DNA of 64,000 nt from Desulfuromonas sp. (GTDB lineage Bacteria; Desulfobacterota; Desulfuromonadia; Desulfuromonadales; UBA2294). Under the pieces are notes generated by a model. The model had not been told where the DNA came from, made no database searches, and worked only from the letters and a program-made list of their open reading frames with translations. The position numbers were made by a program, and so were the translations under genes. Shown piece by piece: positions 9,401 through 18,280 of this stretch (its first letter is position 1; every line of letters begins with the position of its first letter). The stretch is from NCBI GenBank assembly GCA_002869615.1, contig PKUH01000108.1, positions 62,001 to 126,000 on the forward strand, given 5' to 3'.

Positions 9401-11205
9401 GAAAAAGACTTGATATAGACGGTGGTCGCGTCGATCTGTACCGTAAAATCAGTTTCATCAATGACTGTCAGATAAAGGTTTTCCAGAAATGGCATCAGCT
9501 CATTGAGGTAAGTTTCCCGGCAGCTGTAGAACTGAAGACGATAGTACTGCTCCTTGCCGCTGAATGGCCCCCAGAGATCAATGACATCATTTTCGCCCCC
9601 TAACAGTCGTTCAATGTTTTTAATATCCCGCACGGCGAACCGCGGATGAATGAGGGCTCTGTAATCAATCGCAAACGAATGACGATATTTTTCCCAGAGT
9701 TGGCTGCCTTCGGAATCACCGAGTGTTTTCTCCAGTAATTGATGAAGCTTCTGGCTCCACGGCTGGGTGATATGAGTCAATCCCCGCTCAATCTTGTCAA
9801 TGTCGACAACAACTTCATCGCGATCAGGCTGGAGGTTAACGTGCAGTGACATGTAATCAGGTGAAAGATGTATGATTCGGGTAAAAACCTGTTCAACCCG
9901 GAAGTGGCGGCACAGGAAACTCTCAATCCGCGCGAGATTGTCGTCGCTGTAAAAATCTTTCGGCATGATCAGCAACAGCGTAACCCCGCGGATCGCCAGG
10001 CCCTTGGTCGGAATAACCCGGACCATCCCATGCCGGTAGAGCAGAGCAAAGGTTCTTACGGTTTCAACGATTTCCGCCTGATCCATGAAGAAGAGCTCGA
10101 TCTTCGGATAGGTATTGAGGATTTCGATTATTTTGCGGTAGTCATGCGAACCTTTCGGTACCCCGAGACTGTTCAGGGCGGCCTCGATCTTCTGTCGCAG
10201 AACCGGAACGCTGAGGGTCTGGTCACTGAGCGCACTCTCCGACGGAAGTCCGATGAAACCATGTTCAAGCCAGGTTCCGTCTTCAAGTTCCTGGCGGGCG
10301 CCGAGATAAACCAGTTGTTCGGCTCGCAAAATCGGGCTGACCCGTTCAAGCACTTCGATGCCAATCTGCTCCCGACGCAGCAACAGTTGTTGAAAACGGG
10401 GATTGAACTCGGAAATCGGGCGAACCTTGCTTTTATAATTGAGAAACAGCTTTTCATAAAGGCCGAGGGAGAGACCCTCTTCCGGTACGACCAGCCGATC
10501 ACCATCCTTTTCCGGACTGATCCGTAAACATCGATACGCGAACAGAGCCGAGTTATCTTCACCGAACCATTTGAAAAAATCGGCGAAACTGGAACACTGA
10601 TCACATTCGGCCAGCATCTTCAGTCGTTCGACAATTGCTGCACTGTCGTCTCTGATGCCCAGTACATCCCGCATGACCTGAGCAATCTCATCCTCAAGGC
10701 CGGCCATGTTCTCGGCAGGAGACTTGTCGAGTTCGATGACGATCATCGATTCTGTCTTACCGGGTCCACTGGTCGAGTGAATTGCTGTTACCCCCTCCTG
10801 TTCACGCTCGACATTGAAAATGGGATGAGTCACAACCCTGAAATGAATGTGGCGCCGATTCAGGCACATCTGGATCGTATGAACCAGATAAGGAGCGTCG
10901 GCACAATTGGTCACGAGAAGTGAACCATCACGACCTCCCAGGGGAAGCAGAGCAACCGCAACATCCTCATTGCGGCCGTTCAGGAAATCGAACAGCGCAG
11001 AGACCCAGTCGGCCTGCTCGGAAGCCTCTGGCCTGGCCAGGTAGTAAATCGGAGTCTGGGACGCAAGCATATCGGCAAGCGTCCGGACAATCGGCCGTTT
11101 ATCAGCCGGATATTTTTCATCGAGAAGAGCCAGGGTTGCCGCCCTTTTTTTCGACAGATCCTCCTGAGCTGACCGGCGATCACTCGATGTCACGATCAAT
11201 TTCAT
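6439..11205 (-). CDS. NAD-specific glutamate dehydrogenase, large (180 kDa) type
   Basis: At 1588 residues this matches the large NAD-GDH class (Pseudomonas/Streptomyces type) that deaminates glutamate to 2-oxoglutarate, usually for catabolism. A long N-terminal regulatory region precedes the catalytic core around residues 800-1150. The core shows RGGKVARGGIRWSDR, the lysine-bearing VPVGSKGGFVVK, and the NAD-fold stretch TVIGIGDMGGDVFGNGML, then NLGMTQLARIEYA. A long C-terminal helical domain follows. The ATG has an ideal AGGAGG site (about 11210-11215). With glnA and glnB in the same window it outlines the glutamate/glutamine node. No frameshift is visible along 4.8 kb. Confidence 0.95.
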   Translation of the reverse strand: MKLIVTSSDRRSAQEDLSKKRAATLALLDEKYPADKRPIVRTLADMLASQTPIYYLARPEASEQADWVSALFDFLNGRNEDVAVALLPLGGRDGSLLVTNCADAPYLVHTIQMCLNRRHIHFRVVTHPIFNVEREQEGVTAIHSTSGPGKTESMIVIELDKSPAENMAGLEDEIAQVMRDVLGIRDDSAAIVERLKMLAECDQCSSFADFFKWFGEDNSALFAYRCLRISPEKDGDRLVVPEEGLSLGLYEKLFLNYKSKVRPISEFNPRFQQLLLRREQIGIEVLERVSPILRAEQLVYLGARQELEDGTWLEHGFIGLPSESALSDQTLSVPVLRQKIEAALNSLGVPKGSHDYRKIIEILNTYPKIELFFMDQAEIVETVRTFALLYRHGMVRVIPTKGLAIRGVTLLLIMPKDFYSDDNLARIESFLCRHFRVEQVFTRIIHLSPDYMSLHVNLQPDRDEVVVDIDKIERGLTHITQPWSQKLHQLLEKTLGDSEGSQLWEKYRHSFAIDYRALIHPRFAVRDIKNIERLLGGENDVIDLWGPFSGKEQYYRLQFYSCRETYLNELMPFLENLYLTVIDETDFTVQIDATTVYIKSFSIRNRVDHALPLSEVRENMLETLMALRTGQVENDYLHHLLVLTGLDWRQVDVFRGYRNYYFQLVSPFTKKRVAFAFINNPEVTAQLYRYFAARFEPRPEWASMSEREEQGLMPIRMALSAALEAVSDINEDQILRAFFNLIDSTIRTNFFIRRDSAEYFFSFKISAIGIIEMPAPRPMYEVYVHSALMEGIHLRGGKVARGGIRWSDRPDDFRTEVLGLMKTQMTKNTLIVPVGSKGGFVVKTPFTTREEGAELSKEAYKTLMRGLLDLTDNRIHDEIVTPDQLVAYDDVDPYLVVAADKGTAHLPDTANSVSAEYDFLLDDAFASGGSAGYDHKKLAITARGAWVSVQRHFREIGINVQTDPVTVIGIGDMGGDVFGNGMLQSRSIKLIAAFNHMHIFIDPDPDPEKTWHERKRLFDLPRSSWADYDQSLISAGGGVFERAAKDIPLSDQIREWLGIRHASLDGQTLIRYILAAKADLLWNGGIGTYVKSSTENNENAGDRANDPVRIDSSQLRVKVVGEGGNLGMTQLARIEYALAGGRINTDAIDNSGGVDCSDHEVNLKILMGQLAKNGKVESRQERDKILLSVTDEVCDDVLANNYSQSLALSLDLVRSEDDIEPFITLLDRLSRAGILDRRSEYLPSAREINTRTDSRLVKPELAILLAYSKMHLYQSLLEGELASADVVQGFLLDYFPNAIQQDFREDLLHHPLAPEIVATVLTNYIVDQAGCCFVMSQSERTGRTPEVVAAVYLLLDLAIESSEMRSAVFALDNRMSAGKQHQLLLRLENTLDFLTEGSLSATVIPELKTEVIRGVRSDLDQFTATLSSVLDSGTCEAMDEEVGQLVGLGMEEAMARRFVKLDVLKDFLPVMKLVELTGKDLFSVFTTYRDLRASLEFDRLFNLLSGIHLPGRWDKQARHALERQFESIFFRLAQEICVGNDCNCNTFLSRHRSTARKWQTLCHELQASPPVNLNPFNVLVELLESMTT

Positions 11206-11300
11206 TGCAGCCTCCTGAATAGATCATCTTGAATAGCAAATACTAACTGTTCTCAAACAGGTTAAGGCATGAGCTCTGATACCGCAACCAGGTGTTGCTG

Positions 11301-12179
11301 CTAATTGTCAAAAAACTCAATGTTTGCCAGGTTTTTTAGTTCGGCGACCCAGTTCTGAAGCATTTTGGCGGACGACTCATCCTTGATAAATTTGATAATC
11401 TGCGGGCGTGCTTCATCGATAGTGAGTGGTACGTCTTCCTCGCGCGCATCCAGTCGAATCAGATGAAAGCCGAACTGGGTGGCAACAATATTGCTGACTT
11501 CACCAACCTTGAGCGAAAACGCGACATCTTCGAACTGTTTCACCATATCACCCTTGCGGGACCAGCCGAGATCGCCACCGGCTGTCGAACTGGGACAATC
11601 GGAATGTGCGCGCGCAATTTCTGAAAAATTCTCCGGGGTCACCTCTTTTTCTATTTTCCGGATTTTCTCCAAAGCTTTCTGTTCATTCCCATCGATCAGT
11701 TTGGCGAGTATATGGCAAGTCCGGATGCGGCCGCGTCGGATCATTTTGTCCGGGTGTTGTCGATAGATTTCATCGATTTTTTCTTCCGGAGGATCAGGCA
11801 GATCGCCGATTTTCTTATCAGTCAGCAGGTTGACCGATATATCCTGGCGCAACATCCGGTGATAAGTCATCGCATCAATTCCGGCCTTTTCAAGGGTCGC
11901 ATAAAACTCGTCTTCACTCGGAAAATTCGCGATGATTTTGTACTTTTCCTCGTCGATCATCTCCTCTGTAGCAACAATTCCATAAAGCAAAGCTTCCTGG
12001 TAGATCAGTTCGCGGGCCAGTAATTTCTCCATTGCCAGCTCACGCAACTCTTTCAGCTCCTGGTCGGACAGTTGATCGACCGTTTTATGCAACTGTTCAA
12101 TGGCATATCCCTGGACGGCATTCTCAAGATCACTCCGTTTGATTTCAGTTCCATTAACTCTGGCAACGAGGTCAGGCAT
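11301..12179 (-). CDS. Parvulin-type peptidylprolyl isomerase (SurA/PpiC-like)
   Basis: A 292-residue protein with an N-terminal SurA-like helical region (VARVNGTEIKRSDLENAV, then EKLLARELIYQEAL) and a C-terminal rotamase domain: RTCHILAKL, CPSSTAGGDLGWSRKGDMV, and TQFGFHLIRLD. These are classic PpiC motifs for cis-trans prolyl isomerisation. No signal peptide is evident, so action in the cytoplasm or export by another route is open. I chose the ATG at 12179, preceded by AGGGAGATTGT; it overlaps rsmA by 8 bases. An upstream in-frame extension to 12242 lies inside rsmA and looks unlikely. Confidence 0.88.
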   Translation of the reverse strand: MPDLVARVNGTEIKRSDLENAVQGYAIEQLHKTVDQLSDQELKELRELAMEKLLARELIYQEALLYGIVATEEMIDEEKYKIIANFPSEDEFYATLEKAGIDAMTYHRMLRQDISVNLLTDKKIGDLPDPPEEKIDEIYRQHPDKMIRRGRIRTCHILAKLIDGNEQKALEKIRKIEKEVTPENFSEIARAHSDCPSSTAGGDLGWSRKGDMVKQFEDVAFSLKVGEVSNIVATQFGFHLIRLDAREEDVPLTIDEARPQIIKFIKDESSAKMLQNWVAELKNLANIEFFDN

Positions 12180-12993
12180 TACAATCTCCCTTATCGCTTG
12201 TAAGTATATCAAGGTCATTGGCCAACCCGGCAAATTCGGCAAGAGACAGCGTCTCGCCCCGACGGGACGGATCGATATGATTGCTCAGACAGGCGGCTTC
12301 GATCTGCTCACGACTGAATCCGGTCACTTTCATGGTATTTCTCAGGGTTTTCCGGCGTTGGGCAAAGGCAGCTTTGACAATCCGGCGAAAAAACAGTTCA
12401 TCCGCAATCGGATAACAGGGTTTATCGCGACGCTTGAAAAAAACAACAATTGAGTCGACCTTTGGCGGCGGCCGAAATGCGCCGGCGGGAATAACGACAA
12501 CCGGTTTCACTGAATAGTACATCTGACAAAGAACCGAAAGGATTCCATAATCACGCGTCCCCGGGTCGGCACAGATCCGGGCTCCGACCTCTTTCTGAAA
12601 CATCAGAACGGCGCGATCAATGAACTCGCGGTGGTCGAGAAGTTTAAAAAGGATCTGGCTCGAGATATTGTAAGGCAGGTTCGCAACGAAAACATACGGC
12701 GGGGCCTTGAGAACTGCTTTCCAGTCAAAAGCCAGAGCATCTCCGGCATGAATAATCAGGTTTTCATCCCGGCGTAATTCGAGACGTTCGATCAGGTCAC
12801 GATCGAGTTCCATGACCTCCACGCGGTCGGCCCCGGCAAGAAGATGATCGGTCAGTGCACCAAGCCCGGGACCGACTTCCAGCACCGATTCTTCTTTTTT
12901 GATATCAGCAGCATTCAGGATATCGTCGATATATTTCCTTTCGTGCAGGAAATGCTGACCGAATTTCTTTTTGGTCCGGTAAAACGTATCCAT
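12172..12993 (-). CDS. rsmA: 16S rRNA dimethyladenosine transferase KsgA/RsmA
   Basis: RsmA dimethylates two adjacent adenines near the 3' end of 16S rRNA late in 30S assembly. The 273-residue protein starts with KKFGQHFL and has the SAM-binding motif EVGPGLGALTDHLL, followed by ELDRDLIERL and the catalytic NLPYNISSQILFKLL. The length is standard. It lies 6 bases downstream of the DUF2062 gene and overlaps the isomerase gene, giving an operon tsaD-DUF2062-rsmA-ppi. Confidence 0.97.
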   Translation of the reverse strand: MDTFYRTKKKFGQHFLHERKYIDDILNAADIKKEESVLEVGPGLGALTDHLLAGADRVEVMELDRDLIERLELRRDENLIIHAGDALAFDWKAVLKAPPYVFVANLPYNISSQILFKLLDHREFIDRAVLMFQKEVGARICADPGTRDYGILSVLCQMYYSVKPVVVIPAGAFRPPPKVDSIVVFFKRRDKPCYPIADELFFRRIVKAAFAQRRKTLRNTMKVTGFSREQIEAACLSNHIDPSRRGETLSLAEFAGLANDLDILTSDKGDCNA

Positions 12994-12999
12994 TGTATT

Positions 13000-13485
13000 T
13001 TATTGACCCGCCTTTTTTTTACGCGGCCAACGGGAAATTCTGATCGTTTTGATGTAGGGAATAAAACGGATGGTCAGGGCATAGGAGATCGAACCGAAAA
13101 GAATCGCAAACAGAATACTGCCGACCAGCAGAGGCAGCAAAATATCCCAACTAACCTGACTGAGTGTATCGAAACTGTATTCCGTCGGCAGAGTCAGGCG
13201 CTCCATTCCGAGCAACAGTCGTCCGAATTCGTATTCGGCGGCATAGATGAATGGAGCGGTCAAAGGGTTTGTGATCCAGACACCGAGAACGGCGGCCAGT
13301 TTATTTTCGCGAAAAAGCCAGGCACAGAAGAAACCGATCGGCATCTGCACGCCAAAGGTTGGGGTCATGCCGATAAAAATCCCGAGAGCAAAGCCCTTGG
13401 CGATCTCCTCAGGGGTACCGTGGAGCCGGATAAAGCGGAGCAGATTCAATTTTGTCTGTCGCACCAGCGACCAGCGACGCCACAT
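13000..13485 (-). CDS. DUF2062 domain membrane protein
   Basis: A 161-residue protein with the DUF2062 pattern: an N-terminal amphipathic helix, then GTPEEIAKGFALGIFIGMTP, GVQMPIGFF and WITNPLTAPFIYAAEY, with about three hydrophobic segments. Family members are small inner-membrane proteins of unknown role, often near cell-envelope or ribosome genes. The ATG follows GGAGGTCGTTTATCG. It lies between tsaD and rsmA with short gaps. Confidence 0.82.
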   Translation of the reverse strand: MWRRWSLVRQTKLNLLRFIRLHGTPEEIAKGFALGIFIGMTPTFGVQMPIGFFCAWLFRENKLAAVLGVWITNPLTAPFIYAAEYEFGRLLLGMERLTLPTEYSFDTLSQVSWDILLPLLVGSILFAILFGSISYALTIRFIPYIKTIRISRWPRKKKAGQ

Positions 13486-13502
13486 CGATAAACGACCTCC
13501 GT

Positions 13503-14510
13503 TTACTGACCAGCCTGATCAAGCGGCCAATTGGCAACGGCATTCATGCCTAAATCACCGATGGCTCCGTTTTCCAGATAATGATCGGCAGCAACTCCTA
13601 GCATTGCAGCGTTATCGGCACAAAGAGCCGGTGACGGGAAATAGACTAAACAAGAACTTTGCTCTGCAGTTGCCTGCATCCGATGACGTAAGCCGCGGTT
13701 GCAGGCAACGCCGCCGCAGACGACAATCCGTTCAAGCTGATGCTCCTTGGCCGCCCGGAAGGTCTTGGCGACCAGGACATCAATAACCGCAGTCTGGAAC
13801 GATGCGGCGAGATCCTGAAGCTGTTGCTCATTCTTCACCGGTTGCGAAACGACAAAATTTCTGACTGCTGTTTTGATGCCGCTGAAGCTGAAATCAAGCC
13901 CCTTGTGCAGCATCGGTCGCGGGAAGTTGATTGCCTCAGGGTTCCCCCCGGCAGACAATTCATCTATCCTGGCACCACCCGGGTAACCGAGCCCAAGGAG
14001 CTTGGCAACCTTGTCAAACGCTTCGCCAGCCGCATCATCTCTGGTCCGGGCAAGGGTGCGATACTGACCTATCCCGTCAACCCGGTAGAGGTGAGTATGA
14101 CCACCGGAGACTGCAAGAGCAAGAAAGGGAAACACGATTTCATGTTCCAGCAATGCGGCCAGAATGTGCCCTTCCATATGATGCAAACCGACAAAAGGGA
14201 GCTTTTTCGCTAAAGCTATCGCCTTGCCAGCCGAAAGGCCAACGAGCAGGGCGCCAATTAGCCCCGGACCACGGGTCATGCCGATACCTTCAATATCATT
14301 GATCGTCAATCCCGCCTTTTCAAGCGCTTGGTCAATGACCAGGGTAATTGATTCGACATGGCACCGAGAGGCCAGTTCGGGGACTACCCCGCCGAAGCGG
14401 GAATGAATGTCGATCTGGGAGGAGACAATATTCGAAAGGACCCGTCGACCGTCCTTTACGACAGCCGCAGCCGTTTCATCACATGAAGATTCAATCGTCA
14501 ATACAAGCAT
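13503..14510 (-). CDS. tsaD: tRNA threonylcarbamoyladenosine transferase TsaD
   Basis: TsaD transfers the threonylcarbamoyl group to A37 of ANN-decoding tRNAs. The 335-residue ASKHA-fold protein opens with LTIESSCDETAAAVV and carries the metal-binding HHMEGHILAAL, AVSGGHTHL, and the C-terminal GVACNRGLRHRM and FPSPALCADNAAML. Length and motifs are complete. It is first in a minus-strand group followed by DUF2062, rsmA and the isomerase. It works together with TsaB, TsaC and TsaE, none of which are in the window; mtaB at 47.5 kb acts on the same base afterwards. Confidence 0.97.
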   Translation of the reverse strand: MLVLTIESSCDETAAAVVKDGRRVLSNIVSSQIDIHSRFGGVVPELASRCHVESITLVIDQALEKAGLTINDIEGIGMTRGPGLIGALLVGLSAGKAIALAKKLPFVGLHHMEGHILAALLEHEIVFPFLALAVSGGHTHLYRVDGIGQYRTLARTRDDAAGEAFDKVAKLLGLGYPGGARIDELSAGGNPEAINFPRPMLHKGLDFSFSGIKTAVRNFVVSQPVKNEQQLQDLAASFQTAVIDVLVAKTFRAAKEHQLERIVVCGGVACNRGLRHRMQATAEQSSCLVYFPSPALCADNAAMLGVAADHYLENGAIGDLGMNAVANWPLDQAGQ

Positions 14511-14554
14511 AAAAGCTGATGTAATTTCACGACCTGGGTCGCAACTCCATTAAA

Positions 14555-15871
14555 TCAAAGGAGATTCGCCGCAAGTTCTGCAAGGCAGGAGCGTTCTCCT
14601 TTGCTCAAAATAACATGCCCGGCGATGTCCTGTTCTTTGAATTTTTCAACAACATAAGTCAGGCCGTTGCTCGATGAGTCAACATAAGGGTTGTCAATCT
14701 GGTAAGGATCACCGGTCAGAACAATCTTCGTCCCTTCACCGGCCCGGGTGATAATGGTCTTGATTTCATGTGGCGTCAGGTTCTGAGCTTCATCAACAAT
14801 CAGATACTGCATCGGAATCGAGCGCCCGCGAATATAGGTCAATGCTTCAATTTCGAGGAGACCAAGCTCGACCAGTTCCCGGTAGCCCCGTTTTCTTTTA
14901 CCTTGCTCATCAACCGAACCGAGCAGTAATTCGACATTATCGAAAATCGGCTGCATCCACGGCGCAAGTTTCTCTTCAACATCTCCGGGAAGGAAACCGA
15001 GGTCCTTGCCGAGAGGAAAAACGGGGCGCGAAACCAGGAGCCGGTTGTATTGGCCATCGTCCGCCGACTTGAGCAGTCCGGCAGCAATCGCCAAAAGAGT
15101 TTTCCCGGTCCCGGCCTTGCCGACCAGAGTTACCAGCTGAATATCCTCATTCAACAGCATGTCCATGGCGAACTGTTGTTCTCGATTACGCGGGTGGATT
15201 CCCCAGACGCCCTCTTTCGGCACCTTGATCAGGGCCACAACGCGCCGCATCGTGGCATCAAAACGCCCGAGAGCCGTGTGTGACGGATTGGCCGCATCGG
15301 CCAGGGTCAGACACTGGTTGGGCAGATAGTCACCATCCAGATCAATAAAACCGTCATTGTAAAAACGGTCGATCGCATCTTTATCGACGAGAACATCTTT
15401 CGTGCCGGAATATAGTTCATCGATCGAAACCTTGTCCGATTCGTAATCCTCGGCGATCAGGCCAAGAGCATCTGCCTTGATCCTGAGGTTTGTATCCTTG
15501 GTAACAAAGACAATACCCTTGCCACCTTCAGCCTTGAGGTCGAGCGCGACCGCCAGAATCCGATTGTCACCGCGATCATCCTGCAATTCCGGCGGAAGGC
15601 GCTTCAGCGAATTTTCAGTAAAAAGAAGTACCCGCAGAATACCACCCGATTCGATCCTGACCCCTTCAAAAAGACGTGATTTCTTCCGTAAACCATCGAG
15701 GAAACGGGAGACATGCCGGGCATTGCGTCCGGTCTCACTCTGATCCTTTTTGAAACGGTCGATTTCCTCGATCACGGTGATCGGAATAACGACATCATTA
15801 TCCTCAAACTTGAACAGAGCCTGCGGATCATGCAACAACACGTTTGTATCGAGCACATAAATTTTTTTCAT
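14555..15871 (-). CDS. PIN-PhoH fusion ATPase (YlaK/PhoH2-like)
   Basis: A 438-residue fusion. Residues about 1-140 form a PIN nuclease domain (KKIYVLDTNVLLHD, VIPITVIEEIDRFK, FVTKDTNLRIKADALG with acidic active-site residues). Residues about 210-438 form a PhoH P-loop ATPase with LVGKAGTGKTLLAIAAGL (Walker A), YLIVDEAQNLTPHEIKTI (Walker B) and VLTGDPYQID. PhoH2 proteins are reported RNA helicase/RNases, so a role in RNA turnover is likely. It follows the small lipoprotein gene by 17 bases. Downstream tsaD is 44 bases away. Confidence 0.9.
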   Translation of the reverse strand: MKKIYVLDTNVLLHDPQALFKFEDNDVVIPITVIEEIDRFKKDQSETGRNARHVSRFLDGLRKKSRLFEGVRIESGGILRVLLFTENSLKRLPPELQDDRGDNRILAVALDLKAEGGKGIVFVTKDTNLRIKADALGLIAEDYESDKVSIDELYSGTKDVLVDKDAIDRFYNDGFIDLDGDYLPNQCLTLADAANPSHTALGRFDATMRRVVALIKVPKEGVWGIHPRNREQQFAMDMLLNEDIQLVTLVGKAGTGKTLLAIAAGLLKSADDGQYNRLLVSRPVFPLGKDLGFLPGDVEEKLAPWMQPIFDNVELLLGSVDEQGKRKRGYRELVELGLLEIEALTYIRGRSIPMQYLIVDEAQNLTPHEIKTIITRAGEGTKIVLTGDPYQIDNPYVDSSSNGLTYVVEKFKEQDIAGHVILSKGERSCLAELAANLL

Positions 15872-15888
15872 ATCAAAAAGGCACCCGT

Positions 15889-16167
15889 CTATCGATCATA
15901 ATCGAGGAGCTCAATCCCCTCAGCGGTCGCCAGCATTTTAATATTAACCGGATAATCTTTGCCCGGAACATTCCGTTTACCTTGAAGAATAGCTTCGCCA
16001 TAAGTATTCAGCATGTCAACAATCTGTTCCGGTGACTCTTCGATAATAAATTTCTGGTAAATACCGGTGCGCATCAGATCTTCGCGCGTCACTGCCTTTT
16101 CCGGCGGCAAGGCACATGCGGCTAAAGCAAAAACAAGCACCAGAACTGATAAAACGAATTTCTTCAT
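15889..16167 (-). CDS. Small lipoprotein of unknown function
   Basis: A 92-residue protein starting MKKFVLSVLVLVFALAAC with a clear type II signal peptide and lipobox LAAC. The mature part is short, polar and without a domain I recognise (RTGIYQKFIIEESPEQIVDMLN). A GGAGGAG site precedes two consecutive ATGs (16170, 16167). It lies 28 bases after the cysteine desulfurase-like gene, so it could be the last member of the 12.7-kb sigma-54 operon, or the first gene before the PIN-PhoH gene. Function unknown. Confidence 0.7.
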   Translation of the reverse strand: MKKFVLSVLVLVFALAACALPPEKAVTREDLMRTGIYQKFIIEESPEQIVDMLNTYGEAILQGKRNVPGKDYPVNIKMLATAEGIELLDYDR

Positions 16168-16195
16168 CATCTCCTCCATGATCAGGATGACATTT

Positions 16196-17335
16196 CTATC
16201 GCGTAATTTGCCCAAGGGCATCAACAAGTTTTTCAATATCGTCCGTACTGTTGTAATAGCCGGGGCTGACCCTGACCGTACCACGCGGAAACGACCCGAT
16301 TGTACGGTGCGCATCCGGAGCACAATGCAGACCAACCCTGACCATAATATCGTATTCATTATCAAGACGGAAACCAATTTCAGCAGGATCGAAATTTTTA
16401 CAATTAAACGAGACGGCACCACCATGATTGGCAACATCACTCGAACCGTAAATAGCGACATCATCCAGCGAACCCAGACCATCAAGCAGCAGCTGCAAAA
16501 GAGATTGTTCATGTTCCCGGACGGATGCCAGTCCGATCTCATTAAGATACTGAACACCAGCCAGTAAACCAGCGATCCCGGGCGTATTCAACGTCCCACT
16601 TTCAAACCGCTCCGGCATTTCTGCAGGCTGCGCCCCTGACTGCGACAGCGTACCGGTACCACCGTAGATCAGCGGCTCAAGCTGAAGCCCCGGTTTTACG
16701 TACAAAACGCCAACCCCGGGTGGACCCATCAATCCCTTGTGGCCGGCGGTTGCGAGGAGGTCTATCCCCGATTCCCTTAGCGAAATCGGCAACAGACCGG
16801 CACTCTGCGCCGCATCGACCAGAAGAAGAATATCATTGTCACGACAGTATGCGGCGACCTGCTCAACCGGCTGAACCGAACCGGTCACATTGGAGCAATG
16901 GGTCATCACAACAAGCCGGGTCGGTTTCCGGCAGGCGGCGATAATATCGGCGGCAGCTATAGTCCCGGACGGGTCTGCCGATACTTTCTCGACTACGACA
17001 CCCCGGTCCTGCAATGCATGCAGCGGTCTGAGCACTGAATTATGTTCCATCGTCGTCGTGACGACCCGGTCACCGCTGCCAAGTAACCCGAACAACGCAA
17101 GATTGATCGATTCGGTCGCCCCCGAGGTCAAGATGATCCGGGCGGAATCATCAACTGCAAAAAAATCTGCCAGTGCTTCCCGGGCGTCGAATACCATTCT
17201 GGCCGATTCAACCGACATGCGATGACCACCGCGACCAGGATTGGCACCATAATTACGAAAAGCATGATCCACGGCGCGGTATACCGCCTCCGGCTTTGGA
17301 AATGAGGTTGCAGAATTATCAAGATAGATTGACAT
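16196..17335 (-). CDS. Class V aminotransferase, cysteine desulfurase family
   Basis: A 379-residue PLP enzyme of the NifS/SufS-like superfamily. Seen: YLDNSATSFPKPEAV at the start, GATESINLAL, TTTMEHNSVLRPL, VDAAQSAGL, the PLP lysine in TAGHKGLMGPPGVG, and a C-terminal VGLHCAPDAHRTIG containing the candidate sulfur-accepting cysteine. Enzymes of this branch are known or proposed to mobilise sulfur or selenium from (seleno)cysteine. It is the last enzyme of the peptide-maturation operon (3-base gap from the SPASM protein). With the YedE-type permease this suggests S or Se supply for the system; that link is inference. Confidence 0.85.
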   Translation of the reverse strand: MSIYLDNSATSFPKPEAVYRAVDHAFRNYGANPGRGGHRMSVESARMVFDAREALADFFAVDDSARIILTSGATESINLALFGLLGSGDRVVTTTMEHNSVLRPLHALQDRGVVVEKVSADPSGTIAAADIIAACRKPTRLVVMTHCSNVTGSVQPVEQVAAYCRDNDILLLVDAAQSAGLLPISLRESGIDLLATAGHKGLMGPPGVGVLYVKPGLQLEPLIYGGTGTLSQSGAQPAEMPERFESGTLNTPGIAGLLAGVQYLNEIGLASVREHEQSLLQLLLDGLGSLDDVAIYGSSDVANHGGAVSFNCKNFDPAEIGFRLDNEYDIMVRVGLHCAPDAHRTIGSFPRGTVRVSPGYYNSTDDIEKLVDALGQITR

Positions 17336-17338
17336 AAA

Positions 17339-18277
17339 TTATCGAGGACCCTTACACATCGGATCGATCCCGCCGGCAATATCGAGAACTTGAGACAGAC
17401 CACGGCAACCACCAAAACATATCCCGTAATCCTGGCAGCCGGAGCATCCTGCCGGTTCCGCGGCCACCGCTCGACGAATCCCGGCACGCTTGGCGGATGC
17501 CCAGATCGTTGCGAAAGATGAGTCGAGCAGCGAACCGAGACGACTTGGCCAGGTTATACAGGGCCAGACAGCGCCGTCGAAACGGATATGGGCGAGGCTG
17601 TTGCCGGCCTGGCAGCCACCATATTCGCTGCGGCTCTCCGAACGTTCCGGGGCCAGCAACTCCCAGAGAAAAAGATCGTGAATTTCAAGCTGACAAGCAC
17701 CCTTTTCATGTCCTTTTGCGGAGATTTCTTGTCTGAAGTTTTCAAGATCATCCGGTCGCAGCGCCCGGTCGGAAAGGGCCTGGAAATTATTATCAATTCT
17801 GACATTAGGCAATTTAAACCGGGGAAGTTCCAGGTTGCAACATAGCTCGTAAAGCGACAACAGAAATTCAATATTATTACGACCCGGAACCAGGGACAGC
17901 CCTGGATTGAACCCGGCGTCACGCACTTCCCGGATGACGTTTTCAATAGCCTGCTCATCAGGTTGGCCGTCGGTACAGAAAGGTTCGGCCCGAAGCAACA
18001 ACTCAGCACCATGCAAGGAATGGTCGGAAAGAACGAAGATTTCATCCGGAGTGCCATCAAGCATTAATGTCAACCCGCAGCCATGGGCACTGAGTTGAGC
18101 GGCAATCTTGAATATCTGCGGATGCAGCAACGGCTGTTCTTCGAGCAGAACAAAAAAAGGTCGGGCCTCGATCAAACGCTGCAAAACGGTCGTGACAGTT
18201 TCATCCGCAGCGGCGTAGCCGGAACCGAACAGATCCCAGGTTACCCTGATCGGGTTTTCAAGACTTCCTAATGTCAT
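17339..18277 (-). CDS. GeoRSP-type SPASM domain protein with degenerate radical SAM domain
   Basis: A 312-residue protein whose N-terminal half resembles a radical SAM barrel, but the region where CX3CX2C should lie (about residues 10-25) has no cysteine. The C-terminus is a full SPASM-like cluster region: CQAGNSLAHIRFDGAVWPC, then CSGCQDYGICFGGC and a final MC near the end. It may bind auxiliary Fe-S clusters and present the peptide or assist the active radical SAM enzyme encoded just upstream. I chose the ATG at 18277. It has no real ribosome site because a T-rich hairpin tail lies directly before it, so translation may be weak or coupled. Confidence 0.8.
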   Translation of the reverse strand: MTLGSLENPIRVTWDLFGSGYAAADETVTTVLQRLIEARPFFVLLEEQPLLHPQIFKIAAQLSAHGCGLTLMLDGTPDEIFVLSDHSLHGAELLLRAEPFCTDGQPDEQAIENVIREVRDAGFNPGLSLVPGRNNIEFLLSLYELCCNLELPRFKLPNVRIDNNFQALSDRALRPDDLENFRQEISAKGHEKGACQLEIHDLFLWELLAPERSESRSEYGGCQAGNSLAHIRFDGAVWPCITWPSRLGSLLDSSFATIWASAKRAGIRRAVAAEPAGCSGCQDYGICFGGCRGLSQVLDIAGGIDPMCKGPR

Positions 18278-18280
18278 GGC

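Noticed and set aside
15889-16557. Extended 222-codon version of the small lipoprotein gene
   Set aside because: The extension overlaps the cysteine desulfurase-like gene; the ribosome site and signal peptide place the start at 16167.
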